A stretch of DNA of 64,000 bases, taken from positions 102,373,501 to 102,437,500 of the forward strand of contig NC_091117.1 in the NCBI RefSeq assembly GCF_040183065.1, in the 5' to 3' direction. Of the stretch, positions 1 through 12,412 are shown piece by piece. Within the stretch, counting starts at the first letter, position 1. Each line of letters begins with the position of its first letter. This DNA is from Periplaneta americana (Eukaryota; Arthropoda; Insecta; Blattodea; Blattidae). The translations under genes were made by a program, and so were the position numbers. The notes under the pieces were generated by a model. That model searched no databases. It saw only the letters and a list, made by a program, of their open reading frames with translations, and had not been told where the DNA came from.

Positions 1-654
1 TATTTCCAGGATAGTTTGCAAGGTACTTTATACAGCGCTTTGAACCTTCTGCATGGTAGGCAACTGTCCATAAATCTCATTATGCAGGGTTGCCTTGACG
101 TGGTCATAACGGTGTCCAACATTCTGTCCCCAAATTCTTCAAATCTTTTCACAATAGTTTGACAGCGTGTTGTGCGAAGAAGTTTAGAAATACAAGACTG
201 CCTTATACATACGAAGAAATACCAGTGTTTGAGGTAAGTTGAGTGAAATTTATATCAATGTTTGTAAAGTAGTTTTTACGTAAATAATTTTTTAGTGTTT
301 CTTTTACAATGCGTGTAAATTGAACCATCACAAAGCGTGTAACTTGAGCCAATGCTAAAATGTACCAACCCTTACAATATAACAAATTTAGAAGATAAAA
401 TTGTCCATTATGTCTTCACTAGTGTGAATTTCCAAAAAAAACAGAGGTCAGTGGATGAAAATTTTGTAAGGACATATAATTATAACATTATTTATATAAT
501 ATTATATAAATAATAATATTATAAAACATTACTTTAGTTTATTTCAATGTTAATACTATTTTATTTCTTAAATTATGTAATGAGACTTCGTTTCATTTGG
601 TGGGTCGACAATTACAACTTTTTAACAAATTCTGCTTTCGCCATTACTTTACAG
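1..654 (+). other. 5' flank and possible 5' intron of the pogo-like element
   Basis: No coding sequence is recognised here. A good splice donor (gaggtaagtt, GT at 234) and an acceptor-like tract ending in acag at 654, directly before the transposase ATG at 655, suggest a leader exon and a 5' intron of about 420 bases. Two 16-base motifs (cgtgtaaattgaacca at 312 and cgtgtaacttgagcca at 336) match in inverse orientation the motifs beyond the gene, so this stretch belongs to the element. The left terminus of the element is not visible and may lie outside the window. The splice proposal is inference from consensus only. Confidence 0.45.
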
Positions 655-2403
655 ATGACTACAAGACAGGCAAGAAAAGCGAAGGGAGTGTATGGGAAGT
701 GGAAAGAAGAAAATCTGCAACTCGCTTTAGTTGCAATATCGGAAGGGATTGGCGTCAATGAGGCTGCACGAAGGTATAATATACCTAGTGCCACCCTTAA
801 AAGATACAACAAAAGGAAGGATGCTAAAATTAGACAGCCCGGTCACCCACTTGACTTGCCACAAGAGGTGGAAAATGATCTTGTGACACATCTTCTGCAG
901 CTAGAAAAAATGTTCTATGGGTAAATACATTACAGCAACATGTATATTAGGGCCTACATTAGGCCTACAACTTAATTCAATCAAACTTAATATAGGCCTA
1001 ATACTTAATCTGCTTATTCTTTAATTTCAGACTGAGACGGAGAAGTATTATGCAATTAGCATACGAGATTGCAGAGAAGAATAAACTGGCCACTCGGTTC
1101 AACAAGGAAACGAAGTCTGCCGGCAAAGAATGGTTTTCCGGCTTTATGAAGCGCCATCCCGAACTTAGCCTTAGGCAGCCAGAAGCCACATCACTTGCCA
1201 GGGCTTCAGGATTCAACAGGGTTGTCGTCGGCAAGTTCTTTGACATATTGGAACAACTTGTCGACCAACACAAATTAACTGCTGCCAGAATATTCAACAT
1301 GAATGAGACATCCCACAGTGTCGTTCAACGCCAAGAGAAGATTCTGGCACAGAGGGGAAAACATCAGGTTGGAGCCATTTCTTCGTGTGAGCGAGGTCAG
1401 AATGTGACAGGAGTGTATGCCGTGAGTGCGAGTGGCTTCTTTTACCTCCTATGCTGATTTACGCTAGGAAAAAAATGGAGTCTCTCACATTTGGAGCACC
1501 TCCTCACACCATCTTCCGCTGTCAGGATAAGGGATGGATGGATTCTGACACATTCTGTGAATGGATTAGGCACTTCATTAGAACTGTCAAACCCAGCCCT
1601 CAGGAGAAAGTATTGTTGATTTTAGATGGCCACAGTAGCCATACGCAATCGCTCAAAGCGATTGAGATCTGCCGTCAGTACGGTGTGATTATGTTATCTC
1701 TACCGTCGCACTGCACGCACCGTCTCCAACCACTGGACGTGTCGTTCTTCAAACCTCTGAACACATTCATGTCAGCTGCCATATCAACGAAGATGAGGGA
1801 ACTTCCAGGACAGCGGCTGAATGTCCAGCATATTGCCTCACTGGTGGGAGTGGCATTCCCCAGAGCAGCAAATTTGCAGATTGCAATGAATGGCTTCAGG
1901 CACACTGGTCTTTGGCCTGTCGACCGAAATGTGTTTTCAGAGGCTGATTTCGCGCCTTCTTTGGTGACCGATCGGCCTTTGAATGGTAAGCCATCAGCAT
2001 CAGCATCTCGGGCAGCAGAAGAAGTGGAAGGAGCAACAACAGCAGCATCAGCAGAGAAAAAGATGGGAGACAATGTGGAGCTACTTTCTGGTCTCACGGA
2101 ATATGTGTCAGTGCAGGAAATAAGCCCTTTGCCTTCGTCTTCAAAATCTGGACAGAGAAAATACGGAACGAGATACAATGCATCTGGCGTGGTGCTGACC
2201 GCTATGCCACACAAGAATGCTCTGCAGCAACAATCAGATGGGAAGGCCGCAAAGAAGAGAAAATTATTTGATTCGAAGTTAAGGTGACATCCAAAACAAG
2301 CTGTGTGAGAACAGACTGGATTCATTGCAATCGGTGTGGAAAATGGGCCCACGAAGAATGTGCAACAATTACAGATGAACTATTTTATTACTGTTGTATG
2401 TGA
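655..2403 (+). pseudogene. pogo/Tigger-like (CENP-B-type) DDE transposase, spliced, frameshifted
   Basis: This encodes a Tc1/mariner-superfamily transposase of the pogo/Tigger type, which binds element ends and cuts and pastes them. An N-terminal psq-like helix-turn-helix (about residues 20-60, from the ATG at 655) comes first. A spliced join at 920/1031 gives FYG-LRR, matching the family's FFGLT region. The DDE core follows. The second and third catalytic positions are present (LLILDGHSSH at about 1617-1646 and LQPLD at about 1726), but the first is Asn in FNMNET (about 1294-1311), where the family has Asp. One base appears to be missing near 1441-1444, so PPMLIY continues in another frame. 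A second shift near 2280 leads into a Cys/His-rich PHD-like tail (2302-2400: CVRTDWIHCNRCGKW...), stop 2401-2403. With two frameshifts and D to N, it should be inactive. The family assignment is firm; whether the host has co-opted it cannot be judged. Confidence 0.85.
921..1030 (+). other. 110-bp intron in the pogo-like transposase gene
   Basis: The intron begins gtaaat and ends ttaatttcag. Removing it joins tat-gg to a-ctg and keeps the reading frame through a segment (MFYG then LRR) that is normally contiguous in Tigger-type transposases. The unspliced frame stops at once at 922-924. The intron holds two aggcctac-like words that are common throughout the window. Confidence 0.75.
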
Positions 2404-2432
2404 AATAATTGCTTGACACAAATTTTTATTCG

Positions 2433-2438
2433 AATAAA
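2433..2438 (+). promoter_or_regulatory. poly(A) signal of the pogo-like gene
   Basis: A canonical aataaa lies 30 bases after the restored stop codon at 2401-2403. Placement fits a 3' end for the transposase transcript; no transcript evidence is available. Confidence 0.5.
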
Positions 2439-2473
2439 CAACATTATAGGAGTTAAATGTGTTTAATATGCCT

Positions 2474-2705
2474 GGTCCAAGTTACACGATCCTCTGGTTC
2501 ATATTACACGACCCTGGCCCAAGTTACACGGCTTCGAAATTTTGATTAAATTTTATTTTTTAAGTATTAGAATTAAAATTAGATAAGTCTTATTCTACTT
2601 AGGGATTTATTATGGCAATCTACCATCATAAAAAAATTCAGGGACATTTTTCTCAATATGATAAGTGAGTTACGGCCATTCAAACTTAGGTGGTCCAATA
2701 TACAC
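2474..2705 (-). repeat. subterminal 16-bp motif array of the pogo-like element
   Basis: Four variants of one motif are seen: tggtccaagttacacg (2473), tggttcatattacacg (2495), tggcccaagttacacg (2515) and tggtccaatatacacg (about 2690). They are the reverse complement of the two motifs at 312 and 336 on the other side of the gene. Inverted, repeated subterminal motifs are typical transposase-binding sites; that role is inferred. Confidence 0.6.
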
Positions 2706-2887
2706 GGTCCTCCCCTATACTTTGAAGTCAATACTCACGTTTTAGATGGCTGTTTTAACAACAATACGAGGCAATACTGCACAGCGCGCTTCCCACAGCA
2801 AACTTTACGATACTCTCACTGTATACTAATCGTTATTAGCGAAGAAACATAATTCGTTGCAAGAGTTTCGACATGAAAACGTAATAT

Positions 2888-2930
2888 TGCCCATATTCCC
2901 CACGTGCCCATATTCCCCCGAATTCCCCTA
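2888..2930. repeat. C-rich direct repeats, possible right terminus of the pogo-like element
   Basis: The 13-base word gcccatattcccc occurs twice in tandem (about 2889 and 2908) and is followed by cgaattcccctatata. A pogo element would end at a TA dinucleotide, so the terminus may be here, but no matching left terminus lies in the window. Confidence 0.35.
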
Positions 2931-3634
2931 TATATTAATAAAGGAAACAATAGTAAAAAGTACTGGATATAATTTATTTAAATCTACAAAATAATATTAA
3001 CAAGTAGTTAAGATATTTAAAAAATGTTACAATATTACATGTAAACCCGAAGTTAACGTAAAGAATGTGCCTGTTTCTTGCGACAGAGTTTGTCAATGTC
3101 CGGTGTCTTAGAATTCAGTTGAAGATGTATATCGTCTTCTGTGTCCAAACAAGTTCGATATTTTGTTTTTATAGCCGTGTACCTCGAAAACGTCGTTTCA
3201 CTGAGGTACACAGTAGGCTACCAAAAGGCAGTGAAAGAAATTTAGCTTTTGAACTTAATATCAAAAGATCCTCCCCTAACTTAGCTCAAAATTCGGGAAA
3301 TGGTTTGCTTTTAAATTATGCCTGACAGTGGCTGTTCGAAACCATGTCTATAAGGACCATATATCTGAAGCAGTGAGGGCTGCTGGTTTTGACATCACTG
3401 GAAATGGATCTACAATCCACTCATATTTCTTTAGAATCGATTCCTGAGTGTCCCTTGGAAAGTATGAATTGATATTTTGAAGCAAATTGTCAAGGTGTTC
3501 TTTCATTATCGTTATGAATGAGACATTCTATGTTAAGTTCTTCTATAAAGCTTGAAGTCAATGAGAAACGTAAGATCCTTATTGTTGACGCTTTCTATGT
3601 AGAACGCTATCTTTTTCTTCAGTGCGACAATTTC

Positions 3635-3642
3635 GTAATCAG
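3635..3642. repeat. left 8-bp TSD of the hAT element
   Basis: gtaatcag, identical to 5839-5846 on the other side of the element. Confidence 0.95.
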
Positions 3643-4008
3643 CAGGGAAAGGATTTATATGTAAATACATATTTACTTATAAAGCTAATATAATTTATAT
3701 TTTGCATTATCTTTATGTTTCACAATGTGTAGGGTTGAAAAATCCTACTTTTATTTTCCATATTTTTCCATATTTTAGAGTTTAGTACATATTTTCGTTA
3801 ATTTCCATATATTTTCCATATTTCATATAAAACAGTCCATATTATATTAGGTTTAACAATAAAACAAAACAAAATTCCATTAACTTTTAAAAATACATTT
3901 CAACAATAGAGATTTAAACACATGTTCAGTAATCCCTTTAACATCAGAGTTATTTGAAAATTAGCAGTCCTATCAACAATGGGAAAGTAAGTTACAAAAC
4001 TGTATTAA

Positions 4009-5601
<1,593 letters not shown>

Positions 5602-5720
5602 AAATTGTGTTTTGTTGAAACTACATTGGAAGATAAGGTACGTCCATTATATTTTTTGTTTAGTTTGATTAAAATGTACCAATATTTAACGTACATAGTC
5701 ATTTTTTTATAATTTTAAGT

Positions 5721-5780
5721 CCATATTTAATTCCATATTTTGGTAAAAATCCATATTTAATTCCATATTTTGGTAAAAAT
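5721..5780 (+). repeat. perfect 30-bp tandem duplication inside the hAT 3' subterminal region
   Basis: Positions 5721-5750 and 5751-5780 are identical. The unit contains two copies of ccatattt, the word also repeated on the 5' side (3755-3840), and could be a duplicated transposase-binding segment. Confidence 0.85.
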
Positions 5781-5838
5781 AACTACATATATATTTACAT
5801 ATTTCATATATTTTTAGTCCATATAAATCCGTTCCCTG

Positions 5839-5846
5839 GTAATCAG
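5839..5846. repeat. right 8-bp TSD of the hAT element
   Basis: gtaatcag, identical to 3635-3642. The length of 8 bp is the hAT signature. Confidence 0.95.
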
Positions 5847-6094
5847 CATCGGATATAGTCTTCCGTTTACCTTGTATGTGCTGAATTTATTTTTGTGCTG
5901 TATGTGCTGAATTTATTTTTGAAAAATGTCTGCCAAGTAACATAATTTGTACAATCATTCCTGATTATTCAAATAATCTGCTAACAAACTGTTCTGGTAA
6001 TTTAAAAGTGAAGAAACTTCGGTTGGAAGTTCATGTAATCGGGACAACGCTTTACCGCGCGACAACCATCGCGCTTCTGTGTGTAATATTACTA

Positions 6095-6262
<168 letters not shown>

Positions 6263-6989
6263 CTACTTGTTCAGTTTTTTAAAATTTCCTGATCCTTGTA
6301 ACAGCGCCAGCAACAGGACCTACCATGGCCTTTGCGCTATCTGTGCACACGTCAATGCAATTGTCCCACGGTATCGAGTTTTCAATGAAGAAGAAAAAAT
6401 TTCAGTACCGCTTGTAGAGGATGGCAATGGCTGCAGAACAAAATATTTCATGAAAGAACCTGAAAATTCATACCGCACAAACATCATTAACATAGCTAAT
6501 CCGGCAAAGACCGTGGATTTGTCAAGTTGTAACGAAAATTTCGTTTAACTTATACGGGAAATCATGATATTTTTTACATCTTTTCATAGATTCTGGATTC
6601 GATTATGCAGTGTTATTTGATAAGGACACACTGGAAATCAAGTTTGCAGTTTTCTCGTCCACCATGCACTTCACTACCTTCACTAATAGTGGTTTCATAA
6701 GAGTTTCAGCAAGGGTGAGGTTTACCACCAAGAGTCTGGTCATGACGACGTTTTCAGTGTTTTCTCGTTGTTTGTTTTTACACGAGGTAAAATTTTGTCT
6801 GAACTGCATAGGGTTCGTCACTTTTTCTTTCGAAGTAGCCTGCAGTTTTATTTGTGAATTTTTGAATTGAGAAATGCCGTCTAAGCTTGGCAGGGAACAT
6901 AGAACTACTGGGGAAAAACTGTTACATATCACACATTGTGGACGTTCATCAGCAAACTCAGTGAATCCCATGTCCAAATATAAATCGTA

Positions 6990-7082
6990 ATGAAATACAT
7001 TAAAGGTGATACGTTACAGTTGTATGAACACTAATAAGTATTGTTCAAACAACTGTAACATATCACCTTTAATGTATTTCAT
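6990..7082. repeat. near-perfect 41-bp palindrome with 11-bp loop
   Basis: The left arm (6990-7030) and right arm (7042-7082) are reverse complements with two mismatches in 41; the loop is 7031-7041. The left arm abuts the N-terminal coding end of the ZBED-like pseudogene, so the right arm may be an inverted duplication of that 5' flank. Confidence 0.9.
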
Positions 7083-7748
7083 AAAATCAATGAACACTGT
7101 ATTATTGACCTAACATGTGTGTTTTATCATTAAATATAAATCACAATATTTTCGTTTGTTACTTTCAATACCTCTACACTGGGCATCGCAGACTCTGAGA
7201 CAGGATCATGTTCAACATATTCCGAACTCAATTCCCAGGAATTCGCACTATCTTCTTTGAAAGTAAGATTATAGCTGTTGTTATCTCCCTTTGACTGAGA
7301 ACTGGTTGATGGCTAATGACTCTTAGGTCTTAGGGAGCCCGTCTTAAGCGACAGTTCCGGTTCAACGAAAATTTAGCTAACACATCTGCTATCAAATTAA
7401 CATGCAGGTATACAGTATATATATTTTTTGAAGTAACTTAACAGTTAATAGACTGTAGATTCCACGAATAACAAACGCTGCCTGCCCAGTATATAAAAAA
7501 TAAAATAAATTTCGAGAATCATTGAGTACTTGGCAAGCAAGAAAGATCGAGATAGTTCCAGTGACGAGTAGATCTAATATTAATGCTTCCATGTAGCAAG
7601 AAGAACGCAAACTACTTTCTCAGAAAGTATTTTTCGCTTGATGGAAGTAGTTTCCGTTTTCCCCGCTAGAAACTAGATGGAATTAGCAATTTTTGTCATC
7701 TTCATAACTTCCGTGGACGGAGCCCCTGAGAATCTTTCGCGGAGCACA
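7083..7748. other. non-coding stretch 5' of the ZBED-like pseudogene
   Basis: No gene or recognisable repeat family is seen. It probably includes 5' flank of the ZBED-like hAT element, which seems to end at the TIR-like sequence at 7749-7763. Confidence 0.4.
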
Positions 7749-7763
7749 CTTTGGGAACCGCTG
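7749..7763. repeat. hAT-like terminus (one end of the ZBED-like element)
   Basis: ctttgggaaccgctg reads in reverse complement as cagcggttcccaaag, a hAT-type end close to the cagtggttcccaacc end at 61878. It lies upstream of the minus-strand ZBED-like gene, where an element end is expected. The partner end was not found near 3000. Confidence 0.45.
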
Positions 7764-7825
7764 GCCTAAGGTCTAAGTTAAACGGCTGTTGAAACCGCAC
7801 GTGTGCTAAGAAAGGTATAACTAAT

Positions 7826-8091
7826 AGTAGGCAAAAGTATTCTATTACACGAGTGTCTATTTACGATTCATATGTGCGTACAGGATCGGCTCGTACTGTC
7901 AGAAGATTATTTCAAGAAAATTTCCCTCATGATCGTGTCCTAAGTCGTGCTGCGATTCTTAAATTAGTTAACAAATTTCGGGAAACGAGGAGTGCTCGAG
8001 ATAAGGAGCGAATACGACGACGCACAGTGCTCACTGAAGTTATCAATGACATTGGGCATTGCCTAGAAAGTTCTCCTAGAAAATTTTATTA
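7826..8091 (+). pseudogene. N-terminal helix-turn-helix fragment of a mariner/IS630-like transposase
   Basis: The frame reads IYDSYVRTGSARTVRRLFQ, then VLSRAAILKLVNKFRET and VLTEVINDIGHCLESSPRK. This is the N-terminal DNA-binding segment seen in a widespread insect family of DDE transposases. The sequence stops after SPRK, exactly where such proteins continue into a linker, so only the first 80 or so residues survive. No catalytic part follows. The element at 31548-32395 has the opposite defect: catalytic half only. Confidence 0.65.
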
Positions 8092-8268
8092 GTCGATGCC
8101 ATAAATGTTTGTAATATGAAGGAAATCAACTTCATGTCCTTGGGTGATACGGGTGAGTACGTGTCTTTTGAAATTATTTTCTTTTTTAGTAATATTATTA
8201 GTCAGTTCTTCCAATTTTGAAGTTGTAGTTTTGTTAAAGCGCGGACTCGTGTTGCCGTACGGCCGTGA

Positions 8269-8482
8269 GTAGAGCCCGATCGCAAACTCGTGGCAACAAC
8301 ATGAGCGAGTTTTTTTCGCAGGCTTCGGAGTTGGGGGGTTCTGTGTGTGCAGGCGACTGCTTACTCATAGAGCGTACTGTTCAAATACCCCCCCCCTCCA
8401 GCAAGACTCTTGGACGAGTCCATGTAAGTGGATGCCAATTCGTCTTTCGCGCAGGTGCCACGAGTTTGCGATCGGGCTCTAC
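8269..8482. repeat. perfect 27-bp inverted repeat, 214 bp outer distance
   Basis: The arms at 8269-8295 and 8456-8482 are exact reverse complements (starting gtagagcccgatcgcaaact). Their GC content is higher than the surroundings. It resembles a short foldback or MITE; no clear TSD was seen. Confidence 0.8.
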
Positions 8483-8756
8483 AGGCTACGCGCCCGATAC
8501 AGCCCCGCGCGTAGGACGGGAAACTCATAATCTGATCACCCATTATTAGGGTCACTATTATTTATACTTTTGTGAAGAAATAGGAGTGAGAGCCAGAGTC
8601 AGCTTAGAAGTTTGTGTACTGACTTCACAGCCCTGATTTCCTTACCTAGTGCAGTAACTGCGTTACCTGATTCTCTGCTACAAAAGGCCAAAATCAGCAC
8701 CAACAGCAGCATTCTGAAACGAACACCGTACAGGCTTTTATCACTGAATTGGTTAA

Positions 8757-9024
8757 TTTTATTTTTATTTGGTTATTTAACGACTCTGTATCAACTACTA
8801 CGTAGGTTATTTAGCGTCGATGGACTTGATGATAGCGAGATGGTATTTGGCGAGATGAGGTCGAGGATTCGCCATAGATTACCTGACATTTGCCTTACAG
8901 TTTGGTGAAACCTTGGAAAAACACAACCAAGTAATGAGCCCAATTGGGAATCGAACCCACGCCCGAGCGCAACTGCGGATCAGCAGGCAAGTGCCTTAGC
9001 CGACTGAACTATGCCGTTGGCCGG
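8757..9024 (-). mobile_element. tRNA-derived SINE (family A)
   Basis: On the minus strand a tRNA-like head with a B box (gggttcgattcccaa, near 8945-8960) is followed by a body (ttggttgtgttttt, ggcgaatcctcgacc) and a tail that ends gttgatacagagtcgttaaataaccaaataaaa. The same family occurs at 47712-47957, and its body piece at 27998-28050. Confidence 0.85.
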
Positions 9025-9219
9025 TTAATTTTATAATATTAACAGATATTCGCTATTGTGGTTTTGAATTACATTTTAATTAGCTTGCTTTAAATATCAT
9101 GATATCGATTATCTATATTCTTCATTATTCTATTTAGTGCGCAGGATTGACTAATATTGTAACGCTGAGTATTTCTTTGGTGGGTAGCAGTTAAAATGTT
9201 TTTAATAGATTCTCGGTTG

Positions 9220-9921
9220 GTTGGTTGGTTGGTTGGTTTGGCTGATGTTGGGTCTTCAAGATGTTGAACATTGTAAATATTTGCAATGGATTGACTGATG
9301 TTTACATGGTTGTTGAATATCATATACTGCAGGAATAGCTGATGTTGGCCATAAGGTATTGAATAATAATTAGGAGAATTATTGCCTAGAACATATTTGC
9401 GAACAAATGACTTTCTAAATATTAATCATTAAGGTATTGAACTTATAAATGTGGAGACAGCCCCGTATTTAGGTAGTGTACGCCCATAGGCCCTTATTTT
9501 GCACTCCTTATAAAAAAAAGAAAAAGTGGTATGAAACAATTTATAACATATACTACTATACGGTACGGTACCTACTTAAAGTATGTATCTCCGATGTAGG
9601 AAAATATTGAAAATTTATTTTCAGCTCGGGTTTTTTATTTCAAAATTTTACCGTCCCTAAGAATTTGCCGACCTGGATCCGGGCCCATGCGTAAATACGG
9701 AACTGTGTGGAGAGCTTCATTGGCTGGTGCTTCTCGTTAAGATATTGAATGTCAATTTCTGTGATGTTAGTTTGATTGATGCTCGTAATATAATCAATTG
9801 TTTTGGTCAGATAAATTAGCTGATGTTTGTCATTAATATATTAAACGATATCAAATTATTTTAATACTGAAAATGCGTTGAATGGTTTTTGTCATTAAGT
9901 TATTGAACGTAATCACTTGTT
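9220..9921 (+). repeat. degenerate tandem repeat (gctgatgtt...cattaagatattgaa)
   Basis: Variants of gctgatgttggtcattaa followed by gatattgaa recur at about 9240, 9338, 9430, 9720, 9745, 9820 and 9890 with irregular spacing of roughly 70-100 bases. The array is interrupted by the hAT MITE at 9458-9705. No coding function is visible. Confidence 0.5.
9458..9705. mobile_element. hAT MITE with perfect 8-bp TSD
   Basis: The 248-bp element starts cagccccgtattta and ends taaatacggaactg, inverted ends with two mismatches in 14. It is flanked by tgtggaga at 9450-9457 and 9706-9713. There is no coding capacity. Confidence 0.9.
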
Positions 9922-12405
9922 AGGGTGACCAGATTCACATCGATGAAAAAGAGAACATAAAGATTAAAAAAGGAGGACCTTGTTCGAAAACAGAGGACAG
10001 AAAATATGTATTTAGATTTGGGCTTATTATACATGTACCGGTAGTTTCAATTCAGTAAATATCTATTTTATTACAAAATATTTACAGTACTGTATAGATT
10101 TAGGTTTATATCATACTCTTTAAAAGTATATTAATATCTATGTTATTACAAAATAATTATGAAAAATTAATAATAATGATTTTACAGTTATCTACACCTC
10201 AAAGTCAAGGAAACTACATTAATTGAATCGATTATTTCGAAAACGTAACATGCTACATATTCGCGCATGTTACTTTTTTTTAACCAGAGTGCTATTTAAT
10301 CTTTCCTATAACATATTGTTAAAAATCATAAAATAAGTCACATATTTCATCTAGAGAAATGGATAAGAAATGGACTTTTAGTTTGGTTAAAGTAATAAAT
10401 GGAACTGAAGTAGTTTGCGCAGAACAGTACCGGTACATATTATGTTTTCGAAATAACCGATCCAATTATTAAAGAGGACAGATAATATCTATTTAGATTT
10501 AGGCTTAGGCCTATATTATACTTACAACTGACACCTCCATAATACTTTTGAGACTATCACAGTTGAATAGTACTCGAGTTATACCTTGAAAACCACACAC
10601 AGAACAATGAACAGTGAGCAACACGACGTGACGTGGCTATGTTGTATTTGTGTGGTTCAGGCAGCAACCATGATGAAACATCATAGCATATGAGGCCCCT
10701 ATTGGCCACATGGATAAGGCGAGTGCTGTTGTGGCAGTAGGCGAGGATAAGGCAAATTCTGAAGAGTTAGTCATATTTCAGGCAGATTGAGTAAGTTTTG
10801 TTGTGCTTAGATGAACATACAGATGCAGGCAGCTATCAATGAAAGATATGTATCCTTTCCATTCCAATTTTTACAAATGTAGCTTCAAATTGCAACAAGA
10901 CTATTTCATTGTGAAATACATCAGGTTATCTAAGCCACAACGAAACAGATTTATGAAACTCGAAGGCTCTCAGAACGCAGTTACTGTGAAATACTTCGTG
11001 AAAGTAGCGCAATGCAAAACATTTGAGCTTCAGATGTATCAGAAAATACTTCTTGCCGTACTAAACGTATTCAAAGATTGAATTCAGAGTTTAGCTCGAA
11101 ATCATGACGGACAGCTACCAACTGAAAAGAGAGGAGACAGGCGATCCCAAATACATGCATGGGCCCAAGAGATTGTCTGTTAAGAAATTGATAGAATCAA
11201 AGTGATTGAGTCGCACTATTGTCGAGCTAAAGAGTGCGACAGTACCTGTCAAGCGTTATGAACATCAGCAAGCTTTGGCGCATATATTATATTAATGCAG
11301 CTGAACCTCACTTCTGAGTGAAGAAAACATTTTTCGTTAAAATATTTTCCTTGGACTATAAATCGGGTTTGGCACACCTGTGACAGATCCATGTTCATGA
11401 TACATTGAACTTTTGGCCGATATAAAGACAGAGACTGGCTGTGCAAAAAAAAGAACACTCTAATGATTGATCTCAGGATTCACAAACTTCGAGGAAAAGC
11501 ATTCTTCCAGAAACTAAAGGAAGTAGGTGATAATCTAGTAACATTTTCCTTCGATTGTCAGAAGAACTTAGTGAACCCTGAAGTGCCACACCAAATAGCA
11601 TATTATAGCAGATAAATATATAGGCTACTTGCAATTTTACTGTTGTGGAAGGGTCTTCAATGCACAAGTATCACCAGAAAATGTACCGGTATTTATTTAC
11701 ACTGGATGAACCACAAATTCCAAAAGGGAAGGGGGGAGGTCCGGAGCTTCTAGATGTTTGATTTCAATTTCCTGATTCATATTATAATTAAAATTATGTC
11801 AATATATATTTTATTACAGCATAGGTCTACTTGTGATAAAACTTAATAATATACTGTAAAATGATTTTACAGTAAGCTACGTATGAAAGCAACGACAATA
11901 AGAAATATGAGCAAAGAGAGTTATGATCGTTGGCAAAGAGTATATTCCGTCGTTGTTTCTGCTGCTACCTACAGGCAAATTACTTGAGAAAGGCGTTAAA
12001 TGAGATAATTTCAAAATATCAGGCATAGAAGTTACGAAAAGGAGAACATTTCTTGATTTTTTTTTAAATCCGCCCGGACCCCGGGCAAAGGCCTAAAAAG
12101 GAGGACATGTCCGGCCAATTTATTTATTTTATTTGGTTATTTTACGACGCTGTATCAACATCTAGGTTATTTAGCGTCTGAATGAAATGAAGGTGATAAT
12201 CCCGGTGAAATGAGTCCGGGGTCCAGCACCGAAAGTTACCCAGCATTTGCTCGTATTGGGTTGGAAAACCCCGGAAAAAGCCTCAACCAGGTAACTTGCC
12301 CCGACCGGGATTCGAACCCGGGCCACCTGGTTTCGCGGCCAGACGCGCTGACCGTTACTCCACAGGTGTGGACTGTCCGGACAAAAGAGGACGTCTGGTC
12401 ACCCT
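9922..12405. mobile_element. hAT-like element with AGGGTGACCAGA ends, decayed interior
   Basis: It begins agggtgaccaga (9922) and ends tctggtcaccct (12405), flanked by the 7-bp direct repeat acttgtt (9915-9921 and 12406-12412). Both ends carry gaggac/gtcc words. The interior is 2.2 kb of AT-rich sequence with only short ORFs (for example 10839-11081) that I cannot assign. A SINE is inserted near the right end. The sibling element at 34068-34930 has the same termini and retains a hAT C-terminus, which supports the superfamily call. Confidence 0.75.
12119..12373 (-). mobile_element. tRNA-derived SINE (family B) with 11-bp TSD
   Basis: The minus strand shows a tRNA-like head with A and B boxes (gggttcgaatcccggtc, around 12301-12320), then a body ending in tgatacagcgtcgtaaaataaccaaat. 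Flanks tgtccggccaa (12108-12118) and tgtccggacaa (12374-12384) are a duplication with one mismatch. The same family is at 44213-44471. It inserted into the hAT-like element 9922-12405. Confidence 0.88.
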
Positions 12406-12412
12406 ACTTGTT

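Noticed and set aside
1675..2352. 225-codon minus-strand ORF
   Set aside because: It is the antisense shadow of the pogo-like transposase coding sequence.
3065..3325. 86-codon plus-strand ORF
   Set aside because: The minus strand carries the ZBED-like pseudogene C-terminus here; the plus ORF has no motif.
8940..9020. Possible functional tRNA gene at the SINE head
   Set aside because: A and B boxes are present, but arms do not pair and a SINE body and tail follow. The same applies to 12300, 21895, 22800, 44260, 47730, 51050, 54030 and 61390.
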